In this document: piece by piece, positions 8,341 to 16,510 of the stretch
Position numbering within the stretch: the first letter of the stretch is position 1
Layout: each line of letters begins with the position of its first letter
Origin: Streptomyces maremycinicus
GTDB taxonomy: Bacteria > Actinomycetota > Actinomycetes > Streptomycetales > Streptomycetaceae
Length of the DNA: 64,000 nucleotides
Reading direction: 5' to 3'
Assembly: GCF_001184025.1 (NCBI RefSeq)
Contig: NZ_BBYG01000015.1
Location: forward strand, 495,826-559,825
Position numbers and translations under genes: made by a program
The notes under the pieces: generated by a model
Told to the model about the DNA's origin: nothing
Seen by the model: the letters and a program-made list of their open reading frames with translations, nothing else
Database searches by the model: none

Positions 8341-8853
8341 ATGACGACGCAGCGCACCGCACCCGCCCAGAACGCCGACGAACGCGCGATGCTGGAGGGT
8401 TGGCTGGACCATCACCGGCAGACGCTGGCGTGGAAGTGCGAGGGACTGACCGACGCCCAGTTGCGCACCGCCTCGGTGCCACCGTCCGAGCTGTCCCTGA
8501 TGGGTCTGGTGCGGCACATGGCGGACGTCGAGCGCGGCTGGTTCCGCAGGGTCCTCGTGGGCGAGGACGCGGGCCCGATCCACCGGAGCGACGGGGACCA
8601 AGACGGCGCCTTCCGACCCACCGAGCGGGACACCTGGGCGGAGGCCTTCGCCACCTGGCAGTCCGAGATCGAGGTCGCCCGGCGGCACGCGGCGGGCTTC
8701 GCCCTGGCCGAGCTGTCGCGCGGCCGGAGCAGGTTCACCGACGAGCCGTACAGCCTGCGCTGGATCTACACCCACATGATCGAGGAGTACGCCCGGCACA
8801 ACGGCCACGCCGACCTGATCCGGGAACGCATCGACGGTTTCACCGGCGAGTGA
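8341..8853 (+). CDS. DinB family protein (DUF664-like)
   Basis: A 170-residue four-helix-bundle protein of the DinB superfamily, many of which are metal-dependent thiol transferases (mycothiol or bacillithiol). Putative metal-binding histidines are placed as in the family: the helix LMGLVRHMADVERGWF (H about 60) and IYTHMIEEYARHNGHADLIRE near the C-terminus (H, H, H at about 142-155). In actinobacteria such proteins may use mycothiol, but that is inference. ATG 8341 is the first start after the divergent Gfo gene; the two starts are 159 nt apart, so regulation could be shared. Confidence 0.85.
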   Translation: MTTQRTAPAQNADERAMLEGWLDHHRQTLAWKCEGLTDAQLRTASVPPSELSLMGLVRHMADVERGWFRRVLVGEDAGPIHRSDGDQDGAFRPTERDTWAEAFATWQSEIEVARRHAAGFALAELSRGRSRFTDEPYSLRWIYTHMIEEYARHNGHADLIRERIDGFTGE

Positions 8854-8937
8854 CGTCAGCGCGGGCGCGGCCGGTCCCTCGTACGGGGTACGGGATCACC
8901 CGTGCGGGGCAACCTCCGCCGCTCCGCTGTTGCCCGG

Positions 8938-9453
8938 GTGGGCGCAACCACCAGAGTGGCGCGGGTGCAGCGAACGACGACTACCGCAACGCTCCTGGTC
9001 ACCGTGGCCGTCTCGGCCCTCGCGGGATGCGTGACCGTCCAGCACCCGGCCGCGCCCGGGCCCGTCCCGGCGCCGTCACAGCCGTCCGTGCCGCGGCCGG
9101 AGGGCCGGACCGAGGTGCAGGTCGTGCAGGCGCCGGTCCGTGAGGCGCTGGAGATGGTCGGGCCCTCCCGGAAGCCGGGACCGGCCGCGCCGTCCACGCC
9201 GGCGCAGCGGCGGCGGACCGGCGCGCCGGCCGGGTCCGGTGGCTCGGGGCCGGCGCCCGCGCCGCGTTCCCGTCCGCACGGGCGGCCGGCCCACCCGGAG
9301 GCCCGGCGGCACACCCCGCCGCGCGTCGAGATCCCGGACGTGGCGGAGGAGGTGCGCAGGAACACCGATGTGTGCGCGCTCGGCAGGACGTACGGCGGAT
9401 GGCAGGGCGACAGCCCGGAGGCGGCGATCTGCGAGCAGGCCTACGGGCGGTGA
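8938..9453 (+). CDS. Small secreted lipoprotein, hypothetical
   Basis: No function recognised. An N-terminal signal peptide ends in a lipobox: TATLLVTVAVSALAGCVTV, with Cys as the lipid-modified residue. A long Pro/Arg/Ala-rich low-complexity linker follows, and then a compact C-terminal piece, VCALGRTYGGWQGDSPEAAI, ending CEQAYGR, with two cysteines that could form a disulfide. That C-terminal pattern (CxLG..YG.W...P....C...YG) occurs in several Streptomyces lipoproteins. The start is unsure: GTG at 8938, 8956 or 8965 and ATG at 8902 are all in frame; the signal peptide works from any of them. Confidence 0.7.
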   Translation: MGATTRVARVQRTTTTATLLVTVAVSALAGCVTVQHPAAPGPVPAPSQPSVPRPEGRTEVQVVQAPVREALEMVGPSRKPGPAAPSTPAQRRRTGAPAGSGGSGPAPAPRSRPHGRPAHPEARRHTPPRVEIPDVAEEVRRNTDVCALGRTYGGWQGDSPEAAICEQAYGR

Positions 9454-9478
9454 GGGTGCGGTAGCCGTGGAGCTCGGG

Positions 9479-9636
9479 GCTCGGGTGCCGTGGTCGCCGG
9501 GGTTCAGGCGCCGTGATCGTCGGGTTCGGATGCCTTGACCGCCGGAGTTCAGGCGCCGTGATCGTCGGGCTCAGGTTCCGCGGTCGTCGAGGTTCAGGTT
9601 CCGTGGTCGTCGGGCTCAGGTTCCGCGGTCGTCGGG
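9479..9636. repeat. 22-23-bp tandem repeat, about seven degenerate copies
   Basis: Units of the type GGTTCAGGCGCCGTGATCGTCG begin near 9479, 9501, 9523, 9545, 9568, 9591 and 9613, each differing at a few bases (GGCGCC/GGTTCC, GATCG/GGTCG). The array fills most of the 284-bp gap between the lipoprotein gene and the convergent gene at 9738. Only a repeat-derived Pro/Arg reading frame crosses it, so it is not treated as coding. Confidence 0.85.
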
Positions 9637-9737
9637 AGAGCGTTCGCCGGGGCGGCCGTGACGCGCCACTGCGGTCGCCCCGGCCGGCGCTGCTCGGGGC
9701 GGCCGCCCCGTCTGTCACGTCATGCGCCCCGCCGGTC

Positions 9738-10238
9738 TCACCACTCCCGCTTCAGCGGGCCCCGCCCGTCCCATCCGCCGTCGTCCTCGCCGTCCCCCAG
9801 GCTCCGTTCCATCCGGCTGATCGCCGCCCGTACGCCGTCCCCGTAGCTGTCGTCCCTCAGTGCCACGGCAGCCGTACGGGCCCTGCGCACATGGGTACGG
9901 GCTGCCTCGGCGCGGCCGAGTTTGGCGTAGTCCGCCGCCAGGTTGAGGTGCAGGGACGGGTAGAGGGCGCGCACCTCGGCCGAGCCGCGGTGCTCCTCCG
10001 CCGCCGTGAGCGCCCGCAGGTCCCACGCCAGCTCGTCGCAGGGGTCGTCGTGGGTGTCGGCCAGGTAGTGGGCGAGGGTGCAGCGGTGCAGCGGGGCGCC
10101 GTCCTCGCCGAGTTCCGTCCACAGGTCGAGGAGCCGGCGCCTTGCCTCCTCGCGGTCTCCCCCGTGGTGCAGCATCACGACCTGCCCGATCCGCGTCAGC
10201 AGGGCGTCCGGCACCGTCTGCCCCTGTCGCTCCGCCAC
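9738..10238 (-). CDS. Hypothetical TPR-like helical protein
   Basis: A 166-residue protein with no domain I can name with certainty. It is mostly helical, with TPR-like features: RIGQVVMLHHGGDREEARRR, HRCTLAHYLADTHDDPCDEL, LYPSLHLNLAADYAKLGRAE and AARTHVRRARTAAVAL, which resemble two to three tetratricopeptide repeats (the L..N.A..Y..LGR..AAR.H pattern is a classic TPR). The GTG start at 10236-10238 follows AAGGAGG by 5 nt, a strong signal. It may be a protein-interaction adaptor. The same family is common in Streptomyces; role unknown. Confidence 0.78.
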   Translation of the reverse strand: MAERQGQTVPDALLTRIGQVVMLHHGGDREEARRRLLDLWTELGEDGAPLHRCTLAHYLADTHDDPCDELAWDLRALTAAEEHRGSAEVRALYPSLHLNLAADYAKLGRAEAARTHVRRARTAAVALRDDSYGDGVRAAISRMERSLGDGEDDGGWDGRGPLKREW

Positions 10239-10400
10239 CTCGGCCTCCTTGCGTCGTTGCGACGACGCTAGCCGCAGGCCCGGGCAATCCCGGTCAGGCG
10301 GCACCGTGCCGGTCCGCGGAGGAACCGGCCCGGCGGCAGGCGCGCGCCTCGCGGTCGCCCCGGGCCGCGTCGGGGGCGCGTCGGAGCGGGGCGCTTCGGG

Positions 10401-11093
10401 TCAGGCCTGGTCGGCCAGGTTCGGGATCGTCCAGTCGATCGGCTCGTGGCCCTGCCGGGCGACCGCCTCGTTGATCTGCGTGAACGGCCGGGAACCGAAG
10501 AACTTCTTCGCCGACAGCGGCGAGGGGTGGGCGCCCTTGACCACGATGTGCCGGCTCTCGTCGATGAGCGGGAGCTTCTTCTGCGCGTAGTTGCCCCACA
10601 GGACGAAGACGGCCGGGTCGGGCCGGTCGGCCACCGCGCGGATCACCGCGTCCGTGAACTTCTCCCAGCCCTTGCCCTTGTGCGAGTTCGCCTCACCGGA
10701 ACGGACCGTGAGGACCGCGTTGAGCAGCAGCACGCCCTGCCGGGCCCATGGCATCAGGTAGCCGTTGTCCGGGATCGGCGTGTCCAGCTCCGCGTGCATC
10801 TCCTTGTAGATGTTGCGCAGGGACGGCGGGATCTTCACCCCAGGCCGCACCGAGAAGCACAGACCGTGCCCCTGCCCCTCGCCGTGGTACGGGTCCTGGC
10901 CGAGGACGAGCACCTTCACCCGCTCGTACGGCGTGGCGTCGAGCGCGGCGAAGACCTCCTCGCGCGGGGGATAGACGGGACCCGCCGCGCGCTCCTCCTC
11001 GACGAACTCCGTCAGCTCCTTGAAGTAGGGCTGCTGGAGTTCGTCGCCCAGAATCCCGCGCCAGGACTCGGGCAGCATGGCGATGTCGGTCAC
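10401..11093 (-). CDS. ung: Uracil-DNA glycosylase
   Basis: Family 1 uracil-DNA glycosylase (230 residues), which removes uracil from DNA in base excision repair, important in a GC-rich genome prone to cytosine deamination. The catalytic water-activating loop GQDPYHGEGQGHGLCFS is at about residue 66, the uracil-contacting VLWGNYAQKK at about 165 and the minor groove loop GAHPSPLSAKKFFG at about 190. GTG at 11091-11093 gives MTDIAMLPESW and follows AAGGA by about 7 nt; length is normal. It is transcribed alone, away from the solute-binding gene upstream. Confidence 0.97.
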   Translation of the reverse strand: MTDIAMLPESWRGILGDELQQPYFKELTEFVEEERAAGPVYPPREEVFAALDATPYERVKVLVLGQDPYHGEGQGHGLCFSVRPGVKIPPSLRNIYKEMHAELDTPIPDNGYLMPWARQGVLLLNAVLTVRSGEANSHKGKGWEKFTDAVIRAVADRPDPAVFVLWGNYAQKKLPLIDESRHIVVKGAHPSPLSAKKFFGSRPFTQINEAVARQGHEPIDWTIPNLADQA

Positions 11094-11184
11094 GTCAACG
11101 TCCTTGTGTCGTGCGGTCACTTGCAGAGCACAGAACCTACAGGCGACCACTGACAACCGGCGCCGCGGACCGGTCGCCGACCGC

Positions 11185-12768
11185 CTACCAGCTGGTCTTC
11201 CGCGTCAGCTCCCACACCATCATGATCGTCGAGGGGTCCAGGGACCGCTCGCCGCCGGAGACGTCCTCGGACGAGGCGAGGTACTGCTTGCCCTGCCACA
11301 GCGGGAGCAGCCGGGCGTCGTCGACGAGGATCTGCTGGGCCTCCTCGAAGTCCTTCACCACGTTGGCCCGGTCGCTCTCGCCACGGGAGCGGGGCAGCAG
11401 GACCTGGGTGATCTCCTTCGCCGGGTAGGGCGTGCCGAGGGCGTTCTGGTCGCCGACGAAGGGGGCGATGAAGTTGTCCGCGTCGGGGAAGTCCGGGGCC
11501 CAGCCGCGCCCGAAGACCGGGTACTCGCCCTTCTGGTAGCCCACGACGTAGGTGTTCCAGGGGCGGCTCTTCAGCGTGACCGAGAACAGGCCCGAGGCTT
11601 CGAGCTGCCGCTTGATCTCCTTGAACTCGAGAGCGGTGTCGGAGCCGTAGCGGTCGGTGGTGTACCAGAGGGTGAGCGGGACGGTCTCGGTGATCCCCGC
11701 CTCGGTGAGGATCTTGCGGGCCTTGGACTTGTCCGGGTCGCCGAAGGAGTCGAAGAAGCCGGTGGTGTGGCCGGTCAGGCCGGACGGGACCATGGAGTAC
11801 AACGGCTCGACCGTGTCCTTGTAGACCTCGTGGGCGATGGCCGCCCGGTCCACGACCTGGGCCACGGCCCGGCGCACGGCGACCTTCTCGGACCACGGGT
11901 CCTTGGGGTTGAACACCAGGTAGTTGATGTTGCTGCCGGCGCCCTCGATGAGCTGGAGGCCCTCGTTGGCGGCGGTCTTGCCGTCGAGGTCGACGATGTC
12001 GTCGGCGGCGAGGCCCTGGTACGTGATGTCGATGTCGCCGCCGCGCAGGGCCTTGACCATCTCGCCGGAGTCCTGGAAGTAGCGGATCGTCACCGCGTTG
12101 TTCTTGCGGTCGGCGAAGCCCTTGTAGTTGTCGTTGCGCACCAGGACGGACTGCTTGCCCTGCTCGTAGGACTGGAGGCGGTACGGGCCGGAGCCGACGA
12201 TGCCGTCCTCCTTGCGCAGGGCCTTCGCGGAGTAGTCGTCGGGGTTGACCAGGGACATGCCCGGGGTGGCGAGCACGAACGGGAAGGTGGCGTCGGGCTT
12301 GTTGAGCCGGAACAGCACCTGCCGCTCGCCCTTGGTCTCCACGCTGTCGAGGCTGCCCAGGAGTCCGTTCGGACCGGTGTCCGCGTTGATCGTCCGGATG
12401 CGGTCGATCGAGTACTTCACGGCCTTCGCGTCCAGCGTGTCACCGTTGGAGAACTTGAGGCCCTCGCGCAGGTCGCACTTGTAGGTGCGGTTCGAACTGT
12501 CCGTGAACTCACAGGACTCGGCGGCGTCCGGCTGGGGGCTCGTCGCTCCGTTGGGGTAGTTCAGCAACGTCTGGTAGACGTTGCGGAACAGCTCCCAGGA
12601 GCCGTCCCAGGCGGCGGCGGGGTCGAGCGTGCTGGGAGCACTGGTGGTGCCCACGACGATCGGTCCGGCATCGTCGGAGCTCTCCTCTCCCAGGAGGCTG
12701 CATCCGGCCACCAGGGATATGGACACGATCGCCGCCATCTGCTGCAAGGATCGGTTCCGGTTGAACAC
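11185..12768 (-). CDS. ABC transporter substrate-binding lipoprotein, family 5
   Basis: A 527-residue extracellular peptide/nickel-type (SBP family 5) binding lipoprotein. The second GTG (12766-12768) is chosen because GAGGAG lies 7 nt upstream. The signal peptide MFNRNRSLQQMAAIVSISLVAGC ends in the lipobox LVAGC. The family pattern follows: TLDPAAAWDGSWELFRNVYQ, LREGLKFSNGDTLDAKAVKY and DFPDADNFIAPFVGD. No permease or ATPase gene is adjacent, so it is an orphan binding protein in this window. Known family members import oligopeptides or act in signalling; ligand unknown. Confidence 0.92.
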   Translation of the reverse strand: MFNRNRSLQQMAAIVSISLVAGCSLLGEESSDDAGPIVVGTTSAPSTLDPAAAWDGSWELFRNVYQTLLNYPNGATSPQPDAAESCEFTDSSNRTYKCDLREGLKFSNGDTLDAKAVKYSIDRIRTINADTGPNGLLGSLDSVETKGERQVLFRLNKPDATFPFVLATPGMSLVNPDDYSAKALRKEDGIVGSGPYRLQSYEQGKQSVLVRNDNYKGFADRKNNAVTIRYFQDSGEMVKALRGGDIDITYQGLAADDIVDLDGKTAANEGLQLIEGAGSNINYLVFNPKDPWSEKVAVRRAVAQVVDRAAIAHEVYKDTVEPLYSMVPSGLTGHTTGFFDSFGDPDKSKARKILTEAGITETVPLTLWYTTDRYGSDTALEFKEIKRQLEASGLFSVTLKSRPWNTYVVGYQKGEYPVFGRGWAPDFPDADNFIAPFVGDQNALGTPYPAKEITQVLLPRSRGESDRANVVKDFEEAQQILVDDARLLPLWQGKQYLASSEDVSGGERSLDPSTIMMVWELTRKTSW

Positions 12769-12909
12769 GCGCACGCTCCTCGATCTGCCATGCCAAGGGT
12801 TGGCAGACCATACCGCAGCCCCAGGCGCCGTGAACCCACGCCCTTGAAGCATTCTTGATCACTTTTGGGTGACTACGTTGTCATCGACCGTGACGGCGCC
12901 CGAACGACG

Positions 12910-12947
12910 CCACGGGCGCCGTTTCCGTCAGGAAACGGCGCCCGTGG
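12910..12947 (-). terminator. Perfect 17-bp hairpin terminator after the SDR operon
   Basis: CCACGGGCGCCGTTTCC (12910-12926), loop GTCA, GGAAACGGCGCCCGTGG (12931-12947): a perfect 17-bp stem 26 nt beyond the stop of the SDR gene at 12973. It lacks a strong U-tract. It insulates that operon from the promoter region of the solute-binding gene. Confidence 0.8.
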
Positions 12948-12972
12948 AGGTCGAATTCCGGCCAGGCCGTGA

Positions 12973-13734
12973 TCAGCCCACGCCGGCGTTGAGGAAGATC
13001 CCGCCGTCGACGACGAGCGTCTGGCCGGTGATCCAGTCCGACTGTGCCGAGGTCAGGAACGCGGCGGTGCCACCGATGTCGGAGGGCACGCCGAGCCGGG
13101 CGAGCGGGTAGGCGGCGGCCGCCTCCGCCTCGCGGCCCTCGTACAGGGCCTCGGCGAACTTCGTCTTCACCACGGCCGGGGCGATCGCGTTGACCCGCAC
13201 GCGCGGCGCGAACTCGTGCGCCAGCTGCTGGGTCAGGTTGATCATCGCGGCCTTGCTGACGCCGTAAGCGCCGATGAAGGGCGAGGCGGAGAGTCCCGCG
13301 ACGGAGGCGATGTTGACGATCGCGCCGCCGTTGTCCTTCTGCCAGGCGTGCCAGGTCCGCTGCGCGAAGCCGAGCGCGGAGACCACGTTCGTCTCGAAGA
13401 CCTTGCGGGCCACGTCCAGGTCGAGGTCGGCGATCGGCCCGAACACCGGGTTCGTACCGGCGTTGTTGACCAGGAAGTCGACCCGGCCGAAGGCCTCCAT
13501 GGTGCGCTCGACGGCGGTGGCCTGGTGTGCCAGGTCGTGCGCCTTGCCGGCGACGCCGATGACCCGGTCGGCGCCGAGCTGCTCGACGGCCTCCTTGAGC
13601 GCGTCCTCGTTGCGGCCGGTGATGCAGACCCGGTCGCCACGGGCGACGAGCGCCTCGGCGACGCCGTAGCCGATGCCGCGGCTGGCGCCCGTGACGAGGG
13701 CGACCTTGCCGGAGAGTGCGGGCAGTTCAGTCAT
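12973..13734 (-). CDS. SDR family oxidoreductase
   Basis: Classical short-chain dehydrogenase/reductase, 253 residues. The cofactor motif is VTGASRGIGYGVA (residues 14-26), then NNAG (about 90), catalytic Ser in NIASVAGLS (about 141) and YGVSK (about 154-158), and the C-terminal GQTLVVDGGIFLNAGVG. A conserved Arg in TGRNEDAL suggests NADP(H) use. It starts 37 nt after the stop of fabG and shares the operon. Together the pair could carry out consecutive 3-oxoacyl/3-hydroxyacyl steps, for example in beta-oxidation or polyester metabolism; the substrate is not shown by sequence. Confidence 0.9.
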   Translation of the reverse strand: MTELPALSGKVALVTGASRGIGYGVAEALVARGDRVCITGRNEDALKEAVEQLGADRVIGVAGKAHDLAHQATAVERTMEAFGRVDFLVNNAGTNPVFGPIADLDLDVARKVFETNVVSALGFAQRTWHAWQKDNGGAIVNIASVAGLSASPFIGAYGVSKAAMINLTQQLAHEFAPRVRVNAIAPAVVKTKFAEALYEGREAEAAAAYPLARLGVPSDIGGTAAFLTSAQSDWITGQTLVVDGGIFLNAGVG

Positions 13735-13771
13735 GTGATCCCCAGTGCTTCCTAGTGCTCCCTGGTGGCCT

Positions 13772-14533
13772 TTAGTCGAGCGGTCCGCCGGCGACGTACA
13801 GCACCTGCCCGGAGACGAAGCCGGCGGCCTCGTTCGTGAAGAAGGCGATCGCGTTGGCGATGTCGTCGGGCTCACCGACGCGCGCGACGGGGATCTGGGT
13901 GGCGGCCGCGGCCTTGAACTCCTCGAAGCCCATGCCGACCCGGGCGGCGGTCGCGGCGGTCATGTCGGTGGCGATGAAGCCGGGGGCGACGGCGTTGGCG
14001 GTGATGCCGAACTTGCCGAGCTCGATGGCGAGGGTCTTGGTGAAGCCCTGGAGACCGGCCTTGGCGGCGGAGTAGTTGGCCTGACCGCGGTTGCCGAGCG
14101 CCGAGGAGGACGACAGGTTGACGACCCGGCCGAAGCCCGCGTCGACCATGTGCTTCTGGACGGCCTTGGTCATCAGGAAGGAGCCGCGCAGGTGCACGCC
14201 GAGGACGGTGTCCCAGTCGGCGACGCTCATCTTGAACAGCAGGTTGTCGCGGAGCACGCCCGCGTTGTTGACGAGGATCGTCGGCGCGCCCAGCTCCTCG
14301 ACGATGCGTGCGACCGCCGCCTCGACCTGGGCCTCGTCGGAGACGTCGGCGCCGACGGCGAGGGCCTTGCCGCCCGCCGCGGTGATCTTCTCGACCGTGT
14401 CCTTGCAGGCGGCCTCGTCGAGGTCGACGACCGCGACCGCCCGGCCCTCCGCGGCCAGCCGTACGGCGGTGGCGGCTCCGATGCCGCGCGCCGCGCCCGT
14501 GACCACGGCGACCCGCTGCTCAGTGGTGGACAT
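13772..14533 (-). CDS. fabG: 3-oxoacyl-ACP reductase (FabG-type SDR)
   Basis: A 253-residue FabG-like SDR. The cofactor loop is VTGAARGIGAATA, with D-L-D after the second strand (VVDLDEAACK) that points to NAD(H) rather than NADP(H). NNAGVLRDNLLFKMSVADWD is a characteristic FabG stretch. Catalytic Ser lies in VNLSSSSALGNRGQANY and the YSAAK motif follows at about residue 155; the end is PGFIATDMT... to VLYVAGG. ATG at 14531-14533. It is the first gene of the two-SDR operon and has a TetR-like palindrome about 50 bp upstream. More likely an acyl-CoA catabolism paralogue than the housekeeping FAS enzyme, since no fab genes surround it. Confidence 0.88.
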   Translation of the reverse strand: MSTTEQRVAVVTGAARGIGAATAVRLAAEGRAVAVVDLDEAACKDTVEKITAAGGKALAVGADVSDEAQVEAAVARIVEELGAPTILVNNAGVLRDNLLFKMSVADWDTVLGVHLRGSFLMTKAVQKHMVDAGFGRVVNLSSSSALGNRGQANYSAAKAGLQGFTKTLAIELGKFGITANAVAPGFIATDMTAATAARVGMGFEEFKAAAATQIPVARVGEPDDIANAIAFFTNEAAGFVSGQVLYVAGGPLD

Positions 14534-14580
14534 TGCTGGTTCTCCTCGCCCTTGAGAAAATCTGGATGCGCCCGAGTGGT

Positions 14581-14594
14581 GAGCGACCGCTTAG
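14581..14594. promoter_or_regulatory. Possible TetR-type operator upstream of fabG
   Basis: GAGCGACCGCTTAG contains the palindrome AGCG-AC-CGCT (14582-14591). On the other strand it reads CTAAGCGGTCGCTC, resembling operators of TetR-type regulators of acyl-CoA metabolism genes in actinobacteria. It lies 48-61 bp upstream of the fabG start. No regulator gene is adjacent; assignment is inference. Confidence 0.4.
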
Positions 14595-14665
14595 TACCTT
14601 CGGCAGACGTGACGCTAGAAGCCCTGGCACCCGGTGTCAACGCCACACGGCGCGGGTGTGATCCA

Positions 14666-15082
14666 TTACCTCACCAGCAGTTCCAGCAGCCGCTCGGTCT
14701 CGGCGGCGGGATCGGTGGTGAGCCCGGTGTGGACGGGGCCCGGCTGGACGATCGTCGAGCGGGGCGCGATCAGCCAGCGGAAGCGACGTCCGGCGTCGTC
14801 GTGCGCCGCCTGTCCCGCCGACGCGCCACCGGCGCACACGCCCTCCACCGCCCGCAGCGCGGCCCGCACCCCGGCCACGTCCGCTTCCGGGTCCAGCGCC
14901 AGCAGTTTCGCCTCGTCGAGGTGGGTGCGGGCACCGACGTAGTCCTGGCCGCGGCAGTACACCAGCACGCCCGCGTTGACACACTCGCCGCGCTCGACGC
15001 GCGGTACGACGCGCAGCAGGGCGTACTCGAAGACGTCCCGGTCGCCGCCCTGACCCGGCCGGATGATGTGGCGCTCGTTCAC
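14666..15082 (-). CDS. DUF3037 family protein
   Basis: A 138-residue protein of the DUF3037 family, function unknown. After a short basic lead the family core is visible: FEYALLRVVPRVERGECVNA, GVLVYCRGQDYVGARTHLDE, then FRWLIAPRSTIVQPGPVHTG. Its ATG overlaps the stop of the upstream HipA-like kinase gene by 4 nt (ATGA), so the two are translationally coupled and probably made in fixed ratio. The same pairing of a HipA-like kinase domain with DUF3037 is known from other bacteria, implying a joint function; DUF3037 may be a partner or substrate of the kinase. No XRE (HipB-like) antitoxin gene is present. Confidence 0.88.
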   Translation of the reverse strand: MNERHIIRPGQGGDRDVFEYALLRVVPRVERGECVNAGVLVYCRGQDYVGARTHLDEAKLLALDPEADVAGVRAALRAVEGVCAGGASAGQAAHDDAGRRFRWLIAPRSTIVQPGPVHTGLTTDPAAETERLLELLVR

Positions 15083-15834
15083 TTGGTCCCCTTGATGCGG
15101 TCGTGGATGACGGCGGCCCGGGCGAGCAGCGGGGCCGCGTAGGCCCGGCGGAGCGCGTCCGGGGTGTCGAAACCGGGCTCGTCCGCCAGCCAGACGTCGG
15201 GGATCTCGGCGGTCACCTCGGCGAGGAGGTCGGCGGTGATCAGCGGCGCCAGTTCCGCCGCGGCGGCCGCGACGTCCGGCCCGAACCGGGCGAGGGCGTG
15301 GTCGCCGGCGTCGTAGGGGCGGGCCGCGGAGGTCTCGGCGGTGGGCCAGTTGTGCTGCCAGATCATGGTCGCGCCATGGTCGATCATCCAGAGGTCGCCG
15401 CGGTGGACCAGCAGGTTGGGGTTGCGCCAGGACCGGTCGACGTTGTTCACGAGCGCGTCGAACCAGACGATCCGGCCCGCCTCCTCGGCGCTCACCGGGA
15501 AGGCGAGCGGATCGAAGCCGAGGGCTCCGGAGAGGAAGTCCATGCCGAGGTTGGTGCCGCCGCTGGACTTCAGCAACTCCTGTACCTGCTGGTCGGGTTC
15601 GCCGAGTCCCAGCACGATGTCCAGCCGCACGGTCACCAGGCGGGGCACCCGGAGGCCGAGCCTGCGGGCGAGTTCACCGCAGACCACCTCGGCGACGAGC
15701 GTCTTGCGGCCCTGTCCGGCGCCGGTGAACTTCATGACGTACAGACCGAAGTCGTCGGCCTCGACGAGTCCCGGCAGGGAGCCGCCCTCACGCAGGGGGG
15801 TGACGAAGCGGGTCGCGGTGACTTCCTTGAGCAT
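15079..15834 (-). CDS. HipA-like Ser/Thr kinase-fold protein
   Basis: A 251-residue protein with the HipA-type kinase fold but lacking the usual N-terminal HipA subdomain (HipA is about 440 residues). Readable active-site elements: the ATP-binding lysine in LYVMKFTGAGQGRKTL (about 35), the catalytic loop NNVDRSWRNPN (Asp and Asn, about 130-138) and the metal-binding DFG-like WMIDHGATM (about 150). All appear intact, so activity is plausible. It is coupled by ATGA overlap to the DUF3037 gene. HipA kinases phosphorylate glutamyl-tRNA synthetase or other targets and cause persistence; whether this short form is a toxin or a regulatory kinase is unknown. Confidence 0.87.
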   Translation of the reverse strand: MLKEVTATRFVTPLREGGSLPGLVEADDFGLYVMKFTGAGQGRKTLVAEVVCGELARRLGLRVPRLVTVRLDIVLGLGEPDQQVQELLKSSGGTNLGMDFLSGALGFDPLAFPVSAEEAGRIVWFDALVNNVDRSWRNPNLLVHRGDLWMIDHGATMIWQHNWPTAETSAARPYDAGDHALARFGPDVAAAAAELAPLITADLLAEVTAEIPDVWLADEPGFDTPDALRRAYAAPLLARAAVIHDRIKGTK

Positions 15835-16024
15835 CGCCCCAGGCTACTGGGCCTGGCACGATGCGCGGCCGACAGCTCCGCGACAGCTCTGGCTTACGCC
15901 GCACTCATCTCGAACGGGTCAAGATCTCGACACTGTCCGGACTTGGCGGGGGTGCTGAACGACCGGCGCCCGCGGCTCGTACCTCTCGGCAGATCCACGC
16001 ACCCCCTCGAAGGGAACCTCCAGC

Positions 16025-16510
16025 ATGACCAGCGCATCGATCAAGTCCGCGTCGGGGCCCGCCCGCCGCACCGTCGTGGCAGCCGCCGGAGCCGCGGGGC
16101 TCGCCGTGGCGCTGACCGCGTGCGGAGGTTCCGACGACGACTCGTCGAGCTCCTCCGCCTCGGCCGGCACGTCGGAGGCCGCGAGCACGGGCGGCACCGG
16201 GGGCGGGGACAACGCCGCGGCCGGTTCCGCGCTGACCACGACCGCCGACATCCCCGAGGGCGGCGGCAAGGTGTTCGCCTCCGAGAAGGTGGTCGTCACC
16301 CAGCCGACGGCGGGCACGTACAAGGCGTTCTCCGCCGTCTGCACCCACCAGGGCTGCGCGGTGAAGAGCATCAGTGACGGCGTGATCAACTGCCCCTGTC
16401 ACAACAGCAACTTCTCGATCACGGACGGCAGTGTGAAGAGCGGCCCCGCGCAGAAGCCGCTGCCCGAGGTGTCGATCACCGTCAGCGGGGACTCGATCAC
16501 GCTGGCCTGA
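16025..16510 (+). CDS. Rieske (2Fe-2S) lipoprotein
   Basis: A 161-residue exported Rieske iron-sulfur protein. The N-terminus has a twin-arginine region (PARRTVVAAAGAAGLAVAL) and the lipobox LTACGG, so it is likely Tat-exported and lipid-anchored outside the membrane. A Ser/Gly/Ala linker follows. The Rieske domain has both cluster motifs, CTHQGC (about 105) and CPCHNS (about 123), each with Cys and His ligands, then FSITDGSVKSGPAQKPLPEV. It likely accepts or donates electrons at the membrane surface; no partner redox gene is adjacent. Its 3' end overlaps the convergent gene by 14 nt. Confidence 0.93.
   Translation: MTSASIKSASGPARRTVVAAAGAAGLAVALTACGGSDDDSSSSSASAGTSEAASTGGTGGGDNAAAGSALTTTADIPEGGGKVFASEKVVVTQPTAGTYKAFSAVCTHQGCAVKSISDGVINCPCHNSNFSITDGSVKSGPAQKPLPEVSITVSGDSITLA

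Noticed and set aside
9479..9740. Repeat-derived frame (Pro/Arg/Asn-rich) on the minus strand across the 22-bp array
   Set aside because: A 22-23-bp period changes frame and no start signal or neighbouring support exists; treated as non-coding repeat.
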